NCBI RefSeq assembly: GCF_900215575.1
Contig: NZ_OBEJ01000001.1
Span: forward strand, 1,006,588 to 1,070,587
Source: Natronoarchaeum philippinense
GTDB taxonomy: Archaea > Halobacteriota > Halobacteria > Halobacteriales > Natronoarchaeaceae
Direction of reading: 5' to 3'
DNA: 64,000 nt
The position numbers and the translations under genes were made by a program. The notes under the pieces were generated by a model. That model searched no databases and was not told the origin of the DNA. It saw only the letters and a list, made by a program, of their open reading frames with translations. Each line of letters opens with the position of its first letter. The first letter of the stretch is position 1. Shown here in pieces: positions 57,274 through 64,000 of the stretch.

Positions 57274-58971
57274 TTACTCGCCCGAACGGTCGGCAGTGAG
57301 GTCGCTGACCCGCGTTTCGAGTTCGCCCGGCGTCGTGGCGGGGTCGGCCGCCGTCGCGTCGGCGTCGTCGGCGGTCACGATCGAGACGGTCGCCGTGCCG
57401 TCCGCAACGTCGTCCGCGCCGGGAACGACCACCTTCTCGTGGTCGCCCATCCGAAGCGCAGCGCGGTGGAGATCCGATCCGGCGGGATTGCCAACCCGGA
57501 TCACGAGCGTCCCGTTGAGCAAGCGCGACGCCGCCGAGCCGTAGACAGCGACCTGCGGTCCGAACCGATCCCACGCTCCGGCGAAGGCTTCGATCGTCTC
57601 GCGAGCCACGTCGTGGTAGCGGTCCTCACCGGTGATGACCGCGAGATCGAGCAGCGCGTCGACCATCTCGACGTTACCGTCGAGCGGCCGGAGCGGCCGG
57701 TCGAGCAGTCCTTCGCCGCTTGCGGGACCGTCGCGGAACGAGCCCTCGGCGTGCAGTTCGTCGATCGCGGCGTCGGCGACGCGGCGGGCGACCTCGATCG
57801 CGCGCCCGTCGAGCGCGTCGGCGCCGAGCACCTCACGGGCGGTCGTCAGCGCGGCGACGGTGTGGGCGTGGTCCGCGAGCAGGAGCGACTCGCCGACATC
57901 GTCGGTATTCTCGGGGTCGCGATAGTGGCTGACTTCGCCGTCGGCGATCAGTTCCGCGTCGAGGGTGTCGAGCGCGCGCTCTGCGAACCGGCCCGCGGCG
58001 TCGTCGTCCGTGTAGGCGCGGTAGGTGAGCAAGGCGTCGACCGCCAGCGCGTTCCGGTCGGCAAAGAGCGTGGGATCGACCGACGGCTCGTCGGCGTCCT
58101 CGCGCTCGGTCGCCGCCCGGGCGTAGTAGCTCGCGCCCTCGCCGGCGGACTGGCTCCCCGCGAAGGCGTCGCCGGTCCACAGCGTCGTCGTGAGGTAGTC
58201 GATCGTGTCGGCGGCGGGCTGGCGATACTCCTCGCCCCCGGTGTAGAGGTAGGCGTTGGCGAACGCTCGGACGATGGCGGCGTTGGTGTCGAGCATCTTC
58301 TCGTAGTGGGGCTCGCTCCAGTCCTCGCCGGCGGCGTAGCGGTAGAACCCGCCCGCGTGCTCGTCGAACAGGTTCGCGCCGACGGCGTCGAGCGTCCGCA
58401 GGGCCTGCTGGCGCTCGCGCTTGAGGGCGAACTCGATCGTCCGGGGCATCGGGAACTTGGCGTCAGTTCCCCAGCCGCCCGAGCGCTCGTCGTAGGTTTC
58501 GTGGAGCGCACCGAGCAGTTGCTCCTCGATTTGGGGCGTGAGTTCGCCCGCCGGCGTCGCCTCGCCCTGCAGACTTCGGGGGACGCGGCCAGCCTCGGCG
58601 CCCTTGCCGTCCCACAGCTTGCGGACGCTGGTGATCACCTGCCGCATCCCGTCGGGGCCGAGATAGCCGGCGCCCGTGAGCTGTTCGCCCTCCGGCGTCA
58701 GGAAGACGGTCGAGGGGAACCCGCCCATGTTGTACCGTTCGCGCACGCGCGGGTGTCGGTCGACATCGACGCGCACCGGGACGAACCCGTCGTTGACGTT
58801 GGCGGCGATCCGGGGCTCGGAATACGTCTCGCCGTCCATCTCGTGACACCACGAACACCACGTCGCCGACAGCGACAGCAACACCGGCTTGCCCGTGCGG
58901 TCCGCGATCTCGAACGGCTCGGGGCCCCACTCGTGCCACTCGACGCGGGTCCGCTCGGCGCTCTCATCCAT
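57274..58971 (-). CDS. DUF255 (thioredoxin-like plus alpha/alpha barrel) protein, 565 aa
   Basis: ATG at 58971 (MDESAERTRVEWHEWGPEPF). Residues 20-130 are a thioredoxin fold with LSATWCSWCHEMDGE (C39, C42), and the rest is an (alpha/alpha)6 barrel-like region (DEHAGGFYRYAAGEDWSEPH and ARETIEAFAGAWDRFG). This is the SPATA20/YyaL family. It may act on a glycan or on a redox partner. Length fits a mildly shortened family member. Confidence 0.92.
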   Translation of the reverse strand: MDESAERTRVEWHEWGPEPFEIADRTGKPVLLSLSATWCSWCHEMDGETYSEPRIAANVNDGFVPVRVDVDRHPRVRERYNMGGFPSTVFLTPEGEQLTGAGYLGPDGMRQVITSVRKLWDGKGAEAGRVPRSLQGEATPAGELTPQIEEQLLGALHETYDERSGGWGTDAKFPMPRTIEFALKRERQQALRTLDAVGANLFDEHAGGFYRYAAGEDWSEPHYEKMLDTNAAIVRAFANAYLYTGGEEYRQPAADTIDYLTTTLWTGDAFAGSQSAGEGASYYARAATEREDADEPSVDPTLFADRNALAVDALLTYRAYTDDDAAGRFAERALDTLDAELIADGEVSHYRDPENTDDVGESLLLADHAHTVAALTTAREVLGADALDGRAIEVARRVADAAIDELHAEGSFRDGPASGEGLLDRPLRPLDGNVEMVDALLDLAVITGEDRYHDVARETIEAFAGAWDRFGPQVAVYGSAASRLLNGTLVIRVGNPAGSDLHRAALRMGDHEKVVVPGADDVADGTATVSIVTADDADATAADPATTPGELETRVSDLTADRSGE

Positions 58972-59495
58972 ATCCCCGGGTAGGTTCTCGGGCGGGTAAG
59001 CGCTTCGGGATTCGCCAGAGGACTGCGCAGTGTGAACCCGTACGAGAGGCGCGGTGCTCTTTGGAACCACAGCAACGACGGCGGATCCCGCGAACGCCGC
59101 CGTCGCCGAACGCAGCGGCCCCTTTCATGCCACCCTACTGCAACCACATCCTCCCAAGCCGTGGGGCCGAGGTGCGCCTCCGTGCGCACCGACGGGGGAG
59201 GGCAGGCTGCGGCGGCCGTTTCCTGGCGGACTGAAAGGGCGAGGACCGGTGGCCGGTTCTCACGTGGCTCTATCCGAGCGCAGCGAGGATATCCGCGTGA
59301 GAACCGGCGAGCGGGCCGAGGGCTTTCGAGGTGTTGTCGTCGACAGTAGTCTCGACTCTTGCTAGGAGCGAGAGCGCTCGTAGCATCCCTGACGGCAGCA
59401 GTACCAGCAGCTCCTTGAGAGTGATCGAGCCGCCGTGCTAGTCGGACTCCCCCACGATGTTAAGGGTTATCCGGCCTGACCCGCTACTAGGCCCC
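58972..59495. other. 524-bp noncoding region with strong inverted repeat
   Basis: No gene signal. CCGGTTCTCACG (59253-59265 region, GCCGGTTCTCACG) pairs with CGTGAGAACCGGC (59297-59309): 13-bp perfect arms around a 31-nt loop with GAGCGCAGCGAGG. GACTGAAAGGG (59231-59241 region) and CCCCTTTCATGCC (59118-59130 region) are partly complementary and may form a larger fold. A structured RNA or a decayed mobile element is possible. TTAAGGG near 59461-59467 is the promoter of the next gene. Confidence 0.45.
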
Positions 59496-60047
59496 ATGTT
59501 CAAGCGGATACTGGCGTTGCTGCTGCTCATCCCGCTGCTCGACGCCATTCTGCTCGTCTGGCTCGGGTTCCAGTTCCCGTGGCAGCTGATCGTCGCCGTC
59601 GTCGTCCTGACCGCGCTGGTCGGCATGCTGTTCGTCCGCGCGGAGGGACGCCGCACGATGCGCAAGATACAGCGCGCGCTCGCGGAAGGTAGACCGCCGA
59701 CCGACGAGCTGCTCGACGGCGGGCTCCTGATCGCCGCGGGCGCGTTCCTGCTGACGCCCGGGCTGGTCACCGACACCGTCGGGTTCCTGCTGGTGCTCCC
59801 GCCGTCGCGGATCGTCATCCGCAAGCTCGCCAAGAAGTTCGTCGTGACGCCGTATCTCGACAAGAAGACCGGCGGCTTCGCGTCGGGCAATGTCTACACG
59901 TTCGGGTTCCCCGACGGCGGCGACTTCGGCGGCCAGCCAAGCGGGCAGGCGGAAGGCTCGGCCGACGGATCGAGCGACGTGTACGATCTCGGCGACGACG
60001 CCTACGACGTGGAGTTCGACGACGACGAGCGTTCGACCGACCAGTAG
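59496..60047 (+). CDS. fxsA: FxsA family membrane protein, 183 aa
   Basis: ATG at 59496 (MFKRILALLLLIPLLDAILL). Three or four TM segments up to about residue 100 and the motif LLDGGLLIAAGAFLLTPGLV with PPSRIVIRKLAKKFV are the FxsA signature. The cytoplasmic tail is Gly/Asp-rich. FxsA was first seen as a suppressor of phage F exclusion; its role in archaea is unknown. Confidence 0.92.
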   Translation: MFKRILALLLLIPLLDAILLVWLGFQFPWQLIVAVVVLTALVGMLFVRAEGRRTMRKIQRALAEGRPPTDELLDGGLLIAAGAFLLTPGLVTDTVGFLLVLPPSRIVIRKLAKKFVVTPYLDKKTGGFASGNVYTFGFPDGGDFGGQPSGQAEGSADGSSDVYDLGDDAYDVEFDDDERSTDQ

Positions 60048-60177
60048 CGATCTTCTGCGTTCTCGTTCGGTCTGCGCGGCTTCGAATCGCCCGAGGGCGT
60101 CACCTGATGACAGGGTACGCTCGACTCCCAGAAGGAAACGCTTAAAGGCAAGTGACCACTACCCGAAAATGCGTCGC

Positions 60178-60251
60178 GGGCCAATAGCTCAATCAGGTTG
60201 AGCGCTCGGCTGATAACCGGGAGGTTCGCGGTTCAAATCCGCGTTGGCCCA
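60178..60251 (+). tRNA. tRNA-Ile (GAT)
   Basis: Acceptor GGGCCAA pairs with TTGGCCC, discriminator A. Anticodon loop CTGATAA with anticodon GAT. T-arm GCGGTTCAAATCCGC. No intron. Its 3' end is copied with a 2-base insert and one change at 60400-60429. Confidence 0.95.
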
Positions 60252-60399
60252 TGTTTCTACGACGGCCTCACGAATAGCATGAGTGAGGCGTCGTGACGAA
60301 CGAAGTGAGTCACGGAAAACGGACGTGAGGAGTGAAACATGTCCCGAGCAGATTTGAAGTAGAGAAGTCGCAGCGCCGAGCGTCAGCGAGGCGACCGTC

Positions 60400-60429
60400 T
60401 TCGCGTGGTTCACAATCCGCGTTGGCCCA
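60400..60429 (+). repeat. Degraded copy of tRNA-Ile 3' end (attachment-site scar)
   Basis: TTCGCG, TG, GTTCA, C, AATCCGCGTTGGCCCA matches the tRNA 3' end at about 60224-60251 with small insertions. The 148 bp between tRNA and copy hold no gene. Likely a former attachment site left by an element that excised or decayed. Confidence 0.7.
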
Positions 60430-60473
60430 CTTCTCTGCTGACCATGCATCCCGGTTACTACTATTAACGGTAC

Positions 60474-61343
60474 TCACCCCTCCTGAGCCGCAGTATCGTT
60501 GTCGACGAACTCGTCAGTAACGTCGCGTTCGTCAAGCTGTAGGATCATGCCGGAATCACCACCGGTTTTCCAGAACTCCTCGATGTCGCCGTTGACGAGA
60601 AACACATCGCCTTCGGCGAGTCCCTCTCTTCCAAAAACGGTGACGGTACCGTCGTCGTTCTCCCTGATCGTGTCTTCCCACTCGCCGCCGGAATCGATGT
60701 CACCTTGATTGCCGTTGGCCTGCGCCTCGTACACCGCACCGTCGACGATGAATTGGTACGTGAACGTGTCGTCCTCGGAAGTAGATATAATCTCGAAGGT
60801 TCGGTTGTACGCCATCGGATCAGTGACAAGCCGTGGAGTGACGAACTCGTCATCGAATTCGAGTCGCATACCAGAATCGCCACCAGTGCGCTCAAACGAC
60901 GAGATGGAGCCATCGATTTCGAAGGCATCACCGTCCTGATTCCCCGTTTTGCCCATCACCGTAACGGTCCCGTCACCACTGTCGCTGATCGTATCGTCCC
61001 AAGGACCGTCGGAATCGACATCGGCTTCGTTTCCGTCGGCGCTCGCTGCAGCGACAGCTCCATCGACGGTGAACCGATAGGTCAAATTCGCAGTTTCGGT
61101 CGTCGAGACTATCTCGAACAGTCCGTTCGAAAGGCGCGGATCGCCGCCAACCGACTCCTCTCCTTCCTCATTATCACTCTCGTTCTGAAGAGTATCGCTA
61201 CTGTTTTCGGGGGCCTCAATATCATCGCCGCCGAGTAGCTCTTGGACGTGCGTAGACTGAAAAACGCCGAACGCGAACGTGCTAATCGTGATTATCGCAG
61301 CGACGACCTGCACCCACTTCGGGATGGAACTTCGATCGATCAC
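60474..61343 (-). CDS. Membrane-anchored protein with duplicated domain, 289 aa
   Basis: An N-terminal TM (residues 9-29) with an Asp/Glu/Ser-rich linker. Then two copies of a roughly 97-residue unit (75-170 and 182-278): LFEIVSTTETANLTYRFTVD against TFEIISTSEDDTFTYQFIVD, and ERTGGDSGMRLEFDDE against WKTGGDSGMILQLDER. The units are beta-rich, Asp-rich and face outside. Family not recognised. It lies beside the tRNA-Ile scar and may have been acquired with it. Confidence 0.75.
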   Translation of the reverse strand: MIDRSSIPKWVQVVAAIITISTFAFGVFQSTHVQELLGGDDIEAPENSSDTLQNESDNEEGEESVGGDPRLSNGLFEIVSTTETANLTYRFTVDGAVAAASADGNEADVDSDGPWDDTISDSGDGTVTVMGKTGNQDGDAFEIDGSISSFERTGGDSGMRLEFDDEFVTPRLVTDPMAYNRTFEIISTSEDDTFTYQFIVDGAVYEAQANGNQGDIDSGGEWEDTIRENDDGTVTVFGREGLAEGDVFLVNGDIEEFWKTGGDSGMILQLDERDVTDEFVDNDTAAQEG

Positions 61344-61524
61344 GTTCTGGCGTCTGACAGCGTACTCCAGTCGATCGGTATCGTTGCTCGACCACGTAGT
61401 GTGGTAGCAAATAAAGAGACATCTGGGCTTCTAATCGCAACCTGAGTACTCAAGTAGCGCTGATGAGTTACCATTCCGACGCCGCTCCGGAACCGTTATT
61501 TCCCTGACCGAAAACTCCCGAGGT

Positions 61525-62457
61525 ATGACCATCACGGACGAGCGGGTCCTCGTGACGGGCGGGGCCGGCTTCATCGGTACGCATCTCGTCGATCGCCTGC
61601 TGGCCGACGGCAACGATGTCGTCGTCGTCGACAACCTCTCGAACAGCACCCGAGACCGAGTCCCCGACGACGCGGAGTTCGTCGAGGCTGACCTCACCGA
61701 CCCCGACGCGCTCGACGGCGTCCTCACCGGCGAAATCGACCTCGTCGTCCACCTCGCGGCGTCGAAAGTCGTCAACGTCGACGATCCCCACCAGCAGTTC
61801 CACGACAACACCCGGATGACGACGAACCTGCTCGACGCGATGGCCGAGGCGGGCGTCGACCGGATCGCCTACACGTCGTCCTCGACCGTCTACGGCGAGG
61901 CGCCCCGGCCGACGCCGGAGGACTACGCGCCGCTGGAGCCGATCAGCGCCTACGGAACGAGCAAGCTCGCCGACGAGGGGCTGCTCTCGGTGCAGGCCCA
62001 CAGCCACGATTTCAGCGTGTGGACGTTCCGCTTCGCCAATATCGTCGGGCCGGGGCTGCGCGGCGCCGTGATCCCCGACTTCGTCGAGAAACTGGATGAA
62101 GACCCCGAGACGCTGACGATCCTCGGCGACGGTCGACAGGAGAAATCGTACATGCACGTCACCGACTGCGTCGACGCAATGGTTCACGTGATCGCACACG
62201 CCGACCAGCCGGTCAACGCGTACAACCTCGGGACGCGCACGACCACGTCGGTCGATCGCATCGCCGCCATCGTCGCCGACGAGATGGGGATCGACCCCGA
62301 CCACGAGTACACCGGCGGCGACCGCGGCTGGACCGGCGACGTGCCGAAGATGCGCCTCTCGATCGAGAAGCTCGCCGCGCTGGGCTGGGAGCCCGAGCTG
62401 TCGAGCGACGAAGCCGTTCGACGCTCGGCGCGTGAGCTGATCGGCGAACTGACGTAG
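61525..62457 (+). CDS. NAD-dependent epimerase/dehydratase (GalE-like), 310 aa
   Basis: Rossmann motif VLVTGGAGFIGTHLVDRLL, the HLAASKVVNVDDP strand, the SDR catalytic TSSSTVYGEA and YGTSK (Tyr, Lys), and the sugar-binding FRFANIVGPGLRGAVIPDF. An extended short-chain dehydrogenase that edits UDP- or dTDP-sugars. With the flippase-like gene and glucan synthase homologue downstream it forms a surface-glycan or S-layer glycosylation cluster. Confidence 0.92.
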   Translation: MTITDERVLVTGGAGFIGTHLVDRLLADGNDVVVVDNLSNSTRDRVPDDAEFVEADLTDPDALDGVLTGEIDLVVHLAASKVVNVDDPHQQFHDNTRMTTNLLDAMAEAGVDRIAYTSSSTVYGEAPRPTPEDYAPLEPISAYGTSKLADEGLLSVQAHSHDFSVWTFRFANIVGPGLRGAVIPDFVEKLDEDPETLTILGDGRQEKSYMHVTDCVDAMVHVIAHADQPVNAYNLGTRTTTSVDRIAAIVADEMGIDPDHEYTGGDRGWTGDVPKMRLSIEKLAALGWEPELSSDEAVRRSARELIGELT

Positions 62458-62497
62458 AGACGCACCGACAGCGACGCCGTAGGTCCACCTGCCGCGA

Positions 62498-62521
62498 GTT
62501 TTAGGTGGGCTTAAATATTTC
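62498..62521 (+). promoter_or_regulatory. Promoter with TTTTAGG motif (membrane gene at 62540)
   Basis: GTTTTAGGTGGGCTTAAATA: TTTTAGG (62501-62507 region) upstream of the TATA core CTTAAATATT (62511-62520), which is about 26 nt before the GTG at 62540. It resembles half of the DtxR-type box seen at 63672. Confidence 0.55.
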
Positions 62522-62539
62522 CAGAAGTCACGTGCAGAC

Positions 62540-63658
62540 GTGACCGACAGCGAGGCGTCATCGATGGCCGGCGCGATCACCCAGCGACGAGTGACGCTCG
62601 CGGGCACGGCGCTGGTGCTGGTCGGCCTCGTGCTGGCGGTGCAGGCGTTCGACGCCGGAGCGGTCGTCGACACGCTCGCCGGCGCGGACCGAGGACTGCT
62701 CGCGCTCGCCGTCGCCGTCTACGCGGCGTCGTGGCCGCTGCGCGGGCGGCGGTACGCCGACGTGCTGGCGGCGATGGAGCATCGCACAGACACCTACTTC
62801 CTCACGCTAACGGTGTTCGCAAGCCAGACGGCCAATCTGGCGATTCCCGCGCGGGCCGGCGACGCAGTTCGGGCGCAGTTGGTCCGAGCCCGGCGCGACG
62901 TGCCCTACGCGACCGGATTCGCGTCGCTCGCGGTCGAACGAGCGTTCGATCTCGTGACCGTCGCGGCGCTCGCCGCGGGGTCGGCGGTCGCGCTGGTGGC
63001 GGTCGACGGGACGACGCCGTGGATGCTCGCCGGCGAGACGGCCGGCGGAACGCGGGCGCTGCGGATCGGCGCCGTCGTCGGGATCGGAGCGGTCGTCGCC
63101 GCGCTCGTGGGGGTCGCACTCGCGCGCAGCGATCTGCGCGTTGGCAAGACGCTCCGCGAGACAGCGGCGTCGCAGTCGATCCTCGACCGCGCGCTCGACG
63201 CCGGCGGCCGATTTCTCGACGCCGTCGCCGTCGTCGCCCGCCGGCCTCGGTCGATGGCAGCGATCGGCGTCTGGAGCGCGCTGCTGTGGGCCGCCGACGT
63301 GGCGACGGCCGTGCTGGTGCTCGCGGCCGTCGGGGTCGGCGCCGACGCCGGACTTCTGGTAGTCGCCGGGACGCTCGCGGTCAGCGTCGGCAATCTGGCG
63401 AAGGTGCTGCCGCTCTCGCAGGGCGGGATCGGACTGTACGAAGCCGCGTTCACCGCGATTCTGGTCGGGCTGACGCCGATCGGCGCCGGCGTCGCGCTGG
63501 CGGCTGCGGTGGCGGATCACGCGCTCAAAAACGCCGTCACGCTAGTCGGCGGCGCCGTCGCCGTCGTCTCGTTGAACGTCTCGCTGACCGACGCCGCGGC
63601 CGCCGATTCGACGGCGCGCTCGACGCCGACGGACCGGGAGCCGGAATCGGCCGACTGA
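62540..63658 (+). CDS. Lysylphosphatidylglycerol-synthase-like / UPF0104 membrane protein (flippase-like), 372 aa
   Basis: GTG at 62540 (TDSEASSMAGAITQRR), leaderless. Eight or so TM segments, LAVEVYAASWPLRGRRYADV-type cytoplasmic Arg clusters, and LPLSQGGIGLYEAAFTAILV near the end are typical of the YbhN/UPF0104/AglD C-terminal type. Such proteins often move lipid-linked sugars or anchor glycosylation enzymes. Its place before a glucan-protein synthase homologue supports a role in surface glycosylation. Confidence 0.85.
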   Translation: MTDSEASSMAGAITQRRVTLAGTALVLVGLVLAVQAFDAGAVVDTLAGADRGLLALAVAVYAASWPLRGRRYADVLAAMEHRTDTYFLTLTVFASQTANLAIPARAGDAVRAQLVRARRDVPYATGFASLAVERAFDLVTVAALAAGSAVALVAVDGTTPWMLAGETAGGTRALRIGAVVGIGAVVAALVGVALARSDLRVGKTLRETAASQSILDRALDAGGRFLDAVAVVARRPRSMAAIGVWSALLWAADVATAVLVLAAVGVGADAGLLVVAGTLAVSVGNLAKVLPLSQGGIGLYEAAFTAILVGLTPIGAGVALAAAVADHALKNAVTLVGGAVAVVSLNVSLTDAAAADSTARSTPTDREPESAD

Positions 63659-63669
63659 CACCGCCACAC

Positions 63670-63692
63670 TTTTTTAGGTTGGCCTAAAACGG
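63670..63692 (+). promoter_or_regulatory. DtxR-like palindrome over the promoter
   Basis: TTTTTAGGTTGGCCTAAAAC (63670-63689) contains TTTTAGG-N4-CCTAAAA, a close match to the TTAGGTT-AGCCTAA-type sites of DtxR/SirR/Idr metal regulators. The TATA core at about 63670-63677 is 28 nt before the ATG at 63702, so the site covers the promoter. Confidence 0.6.
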
Positions 63693-63701
63693 ACGGGTAG
63701 G

Positions 63702-64000
63702 ATGACAGCAGACATCTGCGTCGTGGTCCCGACGATCCGGGAGTACGACTGCATGCGATCGTACTTCGAGAACGCCAGAGAGCACGAGTTCGACCTGTCG
63801 CGGCTCCACGTCGTGCTGGTCACGGAGGACTTCTGTGACACCGACGAGATGGAAGCGATGCTCGACGAGGAGGGCGTCTCCGGTGAAGTGTTCGACGGCA
63901 GCCGCCGGAGCGAGTGGTACGAGGAACACGGCGTCAAAGAGTACGAGCACGTCGTCCCGGCGGCCAGCCACGCCGAGACGAGCTTCGGCCTGCTGTACAT
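63702..64000 (+). CDS. Alpha-1,4-glucan-protein synthase homologue, N-terminal part (window edge)
   Basis: MTADICVVVPTIREYDCMRS and LHVVLVTEDFCDTDEMEAML, then HVVPAASHAETSFGLLY, match haloarchaeal reversibly-glycosylated-polypeptide-type proteins. These bind nucleotide sugars (GT75-like) and were named after a plant starch-primer enzyme. The window cuts the gene at about residue 100 of an expected 350-400. Leaderless start under the DtxR-like site. Confidence 0.85.
   Translation, partial: MTADICVVVPTIREYDCMRSYFENAREHEFDLSRLHVVLVTEDFCDTDEMEAMLDEEGVSGEVFDGSRRSEWYEEHGVKEYEHVVPAASHAETSFGLLY

Noticed and set aside
57439-58983. Open frame of 514 codons opposite the DUF255 gene
   Set aside because: The DUF255 protein has its WCxWC motif and full length; the antisense frame is a shadow.
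1-64000. CRISPR array, rRNA operon or insertion sequence
   Set aside because: No regularly spaced repeats, no rRNA-like stretch and no transposase motif were seen on reading both strands.

Overview
The window is haloarchaeal chromosome. The reasons are high GC, strongly acidic proteins, TATA boxes about 28 nt before leaderless ATG or GTG starts, an intron-containing tRNA-Trp, archaeal-type SAM synthetase, archaeal GTP cyclohydrolase MptA, and many small gene families that I recall only from halophilic archaea (DUF5794, DUF5795, DUF5804, DUF7344-like, DUF7503/7504-like). I cannot name the genus.

Positions 1-24397 are an integrated genetic element that ends exactly at the 3' end of a tRNA-Trp gene (24398-24569, minus strand). 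It starts left of the window: the gene at 1-401 is the N-terminal part of a tyrosine recombinase that reads out of the window. The layout is modular. (a) 1-5.2 kb: recombinase genes, a PadR-type and a phiH1-repressor-type regulator, and many small zinc-finger proteins. (b) 5.3-10.1 kb, minus strand: a tightly overlapping operon of about sixteen small genes, mostly membrane proteins, plus a P-loop ATPase. (c) 10.2-20.4 kb, plus strand: membrane proteins, two large envelope or surface proteins, a very acidic 943-residue protein and a Tat-exported protein. (d) 20.8 kb: a cluster of stem-loops in a noncoding gap. (e) 21.1-24.3 kb, minus strand: an operon with a 559-residue winged-helix protein (candidate replication protein) and more zinc-ribbon proteins. 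No terminase, portal, HK97-type capsid, tail or double-jelly-roll gene is seen. The best reading is a temperate pleomorphic-virus-like or vesicle-forming element of a type I cannot assign to a described family.

24.4-64 kb is host chromosome. It holds tRNA-Trp, tRNA-Lys, tRNA-Glu and tRNA-Ile, and housekeeping genes: guaB, FAH-family hydrolase, DEDD-type nuclease, PHP phosphoesterase, cysteine synthase, SAM synthetase, FKBP-type PPIase, ParA/MinD, Lhr helicase, NAD kinase, MptA and DUF255 protein. It also carries an exported GH13 alpha-amylase, a histidine kinase, two KaiC-like proteins and a glycosylation-linked cluster at the right edge (epimerase, flippase-like membrane protein, glucan-protein synthase homologue).

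The host part shows several small insertions or their scars. A hicBA toxin-antitoxin pair lies between two copies of the 3' end of mptA. tRNA-Ile is followed by a degraded copy of its own 3' end. tRNA-Glu is followed by direct and inverted copies of its T-arm. At 48-51 kb a CHAT-domain protease, a 45-residue membrane peptide and a DUF7504-like protein form a compact three-gene cassette that looks like an undescribed defence or cell-death module.
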